Assembly: GCA_905233965.1 (NCBI GenBank)
Contig: CAJOFG010000076.1
Span: forward strand, 1 to 6,050
Direction of reading: 5' to 3'
DNA length: 6,050 nt
From: an uncultured Selenomonadaceae bacterium
GTDB taxonomy: Bacteria; Bacillota; Negativicutes; Selenomonadales; Selenomonadaceae
Shown piece by piece: positions 4,089 through 6,050 of this stretch. A program made the translations under genes and the position numbers. Under the pieces are notes generated by a model. It saw only the letters and a program-made list of their open reading frames with translations. It did no database searches and was not told the DNA's origin. Positions within the stretch are counted from its first letter, which is position 1; every line of letters begins with the position of its first letter.

Positions 4089-5684
4089 ATGTGTAAAAAA
4101 TTTTTTGCGAAAACTTTGGCGATAATGCTCGGCGCGGGAATTTTTACCGCGACCGCTCCGGAATTTCCCGGCGCGATTTTTTCTCCGGCAAGAGTCAGCG
4201 CGGAGGAGGGTGTTTACGATTTGGTTTTCAATCCGGCTGTCCGCATCGAAAAAAGTTTGACATACGAAGGACGCGAAATTAAATTTTTCGCTTATGAAAA
4301 TATCGTCTACGTCAAAAATCCGGCGAACGTTGCGCGGCAATCGCTGAGCATTTATATTCCGGCAGAATATTTTAAGGGCGGCACTGTTAACGGATACACC
4401 GCAAAGACCGCACCGATTTTTTTGCCGAACGGAGTGGGCGGTTATATGCCCGGCGGAATTTTGGAGCCGAAAGAAAAAGATGAAATGACCGGCAAACCGA
4501 ACGCGCAACTTGTCGCACTTTCTCGCGGCTATGTCGTCGTCAGCCCGGCGATTCGCGGACGCACGACGACGGAGAACGGAGTTTACGTCGGCAAAGCTCC
4601 GGCGTTTATCGTCGATTACAAAGCCGCCGTTCGTTATCTCCGGTTCAATCGCGACAGACTTCCTGCCGGCGACACCGAAAAAATTATTTCCAACGGAACA
4701 TCTGCCGGCGGTGCGCTGTCCTCCGCTCTCGGAAGTACCGGCAACGCTCCGGAGTTTGAAAAATATTTGCAAATGATCGGTGCGGCGAATGAACGCGATG
4801 ATATTTTTGCGTCGAGCGTTTACTGCCCGATAACGAATTTGGAAAATGCGGACACGGCTTACGAATGGATTTTTCAAAACGTCACCGATTATTATCCGGC
4901 GATGTGGCAGATTGAAGATTTGAAAGCGCGCGGACTTTACAAAGGATCGAAGGGAGGAAAAGAACCCGTCGCTCAAGTCGATGCGGATGCCGCGAACAAT
5001 CCGGTTTCGGTTACCGACCCGTTTAAAATGACGAAGGACGAAATTAAATATTCAAAAATTTTGTCCGCCGCCTTCCCGGATTACGTCAACAGTTTGCATT
5101 TGAAAGACGAGAAGGGAAAAATTTTGACGCTGGACAAAAACGGCAACGGAAGTTTCAAAGACTTCATCAAGTCGAAATATATCGAGTCGGCGCAGTCGGC
5201 GATTGACGCGGGAAAAGATTTGTCCGGCGAAAAATGGCTGACGATTAAAGACGGAAAAGTTATCGACGCGGACATGGCAAAATATCCGGCGGCAGTCACC
5301 AGAATGAAGGCGGCTCCGGCGTTCGACAAAGCGGATTTGAGTTCTGCGGAAAATGACGAATTCGGCGACGAAAGAAACAATCCGAAACATTTTAACGTAC
5401 TCGTACAAAAAAATGCCGGCGGTGAAATTGCCTCCGACGAAATGATTAAAATCATGAACCCGCTGAATTTTATCGGGCGGAATGATGTCAAGGTTGCGAA
5501 ATATTTCCGGATTCGTCACGGTGCGGCTGACAGAGATACCGCGTTGGCAATTCCGGCAATTCTCGCGCTCAAACTTCAAGAGAACGGCTCGCAAGTGAAT
5601 TTCTTCAGCCCGTGGGGGCAAGGTCACGGCGGCGATTACGACTTGAAAGAATTGTTCGATTGGACAGACACCATTTGCAGATAA
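4089..5684 (+). CDS. Secreted subtype B tannase-like alpha/beta-hydrolase (gallate or related ester hydrolase)
   Basis: 531 residues from the ATG at 4089, chosen over an upstream in-frame ATG (4029) because GGGGGAGG sits 9 nt before it and a Sec signal peptide starts there: MCKK, hydrophobic core at about 9-23, likely cleavage after VSA (Ala38). The nucleophile is Ser205 in NGTSAGG. Asp481 and His513 complete the triad, in IRHGAADRDTA and WGQGHGG. About 275 residues between Ser and Asp form the large inserted lid typical of tannases. In the Lactobacillus plantarum tannase I recall Ser163/Asp419/His451, with Lys343, Glu357 and Asp421 binding the galloyl hydroxyls. Here Lys407, Glu421 and Asp483 stand at matching spacings (14 and 2; Asp to His is 32 in both). 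A DKNGNGSF loop (349-356) resembles a calcium-binding loop. Likely cuts gallate or related phenolic esters outside the cell; a feruloyl esterase is the alternative. It appears to be a single-gene unit. Confidence 0.87.
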   Translation: MCKKFFAKTLAIMLGAGIFTATAPEFPGAIFSPARVSAEEGVYDLVFNPAVRIEKSLTYEGREIKFFAYENIVYVKNPANVARQSLSIYIPAEYFKGGTVNGYTAKTAPIFLPNGVGGYMPGGILEPKEKDEMTGKPNAQLVALSRGYVVVSPAIRGRTTTENGVYVGKAPAFIVDYKAAVRYLRFNRDRLPAGDTEKIISNGTSAGGALSSALGSTGNAPEFEKYLQMIGAANERDDIFASSVYCPITNLENADTAYEWIFQNVTDYYPAMWQIEDLKARGLYKGSKGGKEPVAQVDADAANNPVSVTDPFKMTKDEIKYSKILSAAFPDYVNSLHLKDEKGKILTLDKNGNGSFKDFIKSKYIESAQSAIDAGKDLSGEKWLTIKDGKVIDADMAKYPAAVTRMKAAPAFDKADLSSAENDEFGDERNNPKHFNVLVQKNAGGEIASDEMIKIMNPLNFIGRNDVKVAKYFRIRHGAADRDTALAIPAILALKLQENGSQVNFFSPWGQGHGGDYDLKELFDWTDTICR

Positions 5685-5737
5685 ATCATTTTAAATAAAG
5701 TCCGGCGTTACGCTTGCGGACAAAAACGGTAAAACCC

Positions 5738-5763
5738 CTTCCGACATCGGGAGATGTTTTTTT
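5738..5763 (+). terminator. Rho-independent terminator of the tannase-like gene
   Basis: CTTCCG (5738-5743), loop ACAT, CGGGAG (5748-5753), then ATG and seven T (5757-5763). An alternative fold of the same bases is ACATC/GATGT around a GGGA tetraloop, running straight into the T tract. Either fold places a short hairpin before a U run, 54 nt after the TAA of the hydrolase gene. Confidence 0.6.
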
Positions 5764-5797
5764 ATAACGCAAAATCATACGGTAAAAAATACCACAT

Positions 5798-5835
5798 AAA
5801 AAACCGGGAGGAAGTCGAAGGACTTTCTCCCGGTT
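5798..5835 (-). terminator. Strong Rho-independent terminator of the minus-strand gene
   Basis: A 15-bp stem (arms 5802-5816 and 5821-5835, one mismatched base pair that is A-C if read on the minus strand and G-U on the plus strand) with a 4-nt loop. On the minus strand it is followed by six T (5803-5798). It lies about 50 nt beyond the stop codon at 5887 and is clearly oriented for the minus-strand gene. A weaker imperfect stem (5845-5864) lies between it and the stop. Confidence 0.8.
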
Positions 5836-5886
5836 GAGTTTTATCCGGGCTGAGGTTTCAACCCGAGATTATTTTATTCGTTTATC

Positions 5887-6050
5887 TTACTTTGTGGTTT
5901 TGCTCCATTTACCGGTTTCGAGGTTTGCATTGTAGTAAGAGCTGCCGATCTGGAATTTCACGTTGGTAACGCCGGATGCAATATCGCTGACCGTAACGGT
6001 GGAACCGTTCTTCAAAGTCAAGCTGATGGTCTTGCTGTCGGTGTCAATCG
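5887..6050 (-). CDS. C-terminus of an unrecognised, probably abundant beta-rich protein
   Basis: Only the last 53 residues are visible; the gene continues beyond the right edge. The fragment reads from IDTDSKTISLTLKNG through STVTVSDIASGVTNVKF and ends ETGKWSKTTK before a TAA (5889-5887). It alternates hydrophobic and polar residues as beta strands do, is rich in Thr, Ser, Asn and Gly, has no Cys, and ends with a basic tail. Codons prefer ACC, AGC, AAC, TAC, ATC and GGC, unlike the neighbours, which suggests strong expression. It is followed by the strongest terminator of the window. A surface, S-layer-like or other extracellular repeat protein would fit, but no family motif is visible and this remains inference. 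That it is a real gene is likely. Confidence 0.7.
   Translation of the reverse strand, partial: IDTDSKTISLTLKNGSTVTVSDIASGVTNVKFQIGSSYYNANLETGKWSKTTK

Noticed and set aside
4056..4976. A 306-residue open frame on the minus strand opposite the tannase-like gene
   Set aside because: Its translation is rich in Arg, Phe and Asn with no motif, and it mirrors a clearly coding plus-strand gene with catalytic residues; a shadow frame caused by codon bias.
5052..5627. Further long minus-strand frames inside the tannase-like gene
   Set aside because: No ribosome-binding site or family feature; they overlap the conserved Asp/His region of the real gene.
5700..5721. GTCCG/CGGAC stem just after the hydrolase stop as its terminator
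   Set aside because: Five base pairs with a 12-nt loop and no T tract; the hairpin at 5738-5763 is a better candidate.
1..6050. CRISPR array, insertion sequence, tRNA or rRNA gene
   Set aside because: No regularly spaced repeats, no transposase, no cloverleaf-like sequence or rRNA motif was seen on either strand.

Overview
The window looks like bacterial chromosome from a low-to-mid-GC anaerobe of the Bacillota. The strong GGAGG-type ribosome-binding sites, frequent TTG starts, classical -35/-10 promoters and Rho-independent terminators fit that group. I lean towards Negativicutes (Selenomonas-like), but this is an inference from general style, not from a marker gene. No tRNA, rRNA, CRISPR array, insertion sequence or phage gene was found. 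Most of the window is ordinary housekeeping-type sequence, with one secreted-enzyme gene and one unusual intergenic region.

Layout. 1-1181 (+) is the 3' part of an FAD-dependent oxidoreductase whose dinucleotide-binding N-terminus lies outside the window. It converges, with a 3-bp gap, on a minus-strand gene (2033-1185) encoding a methyltransferase-like Rossmann protein with a degenerate SAM loop. 2034-2381 has no conventional gene. It holds a minus-strand -10 box, a good plus-strand promoter, a possible 23-residue small ORF (perhaps the remnant of a 44-residue one) bracketed by a long imperfect inverted repeat, and an excellent extended -10 promoter. That last promoter drives a three-gene operon at 2382-3965: a HAD-superfamily phosphatase, YajC (accessory subunit of the Sec translocon) and 5-formyltetrahydrofolate cyclo-ligase. 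The operon genes are spaced by 15 and 18 nt.

After a weak terminator and a new promoter, 4089-5684 encodes a secreted alpha/beta-hydrolase of the subtype B tannase type. It has a signal peptide, a complete Ser-Asp-His triad, and residues at the spacing expected for galloyl recognition. Two terminators facing opposite ways (about 5738-5763 for +, 5835-5798 for -) close this unit and the minus-strand gene that enters from the right (6050-5887). Only the last 53 residues of that gene are visible. They are beta-rich, with codon use suggesting an abundant, possibly surface, protein.

The genes do not form one pathway. The HAD/YajC/cyclo-ligase operon is housekeeping. The hydrolase is an independently transcribed accessory function, plausibly acting outside the cell on plant gallate or other phenolic esters. 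The features most worth a second look are four consecutive TTG starts each forced by an in-frame stop just upstream, the 2141-2344 intergenic structure, and a possible promoter-dependent masking of the hydrolase ribosome-binding site.
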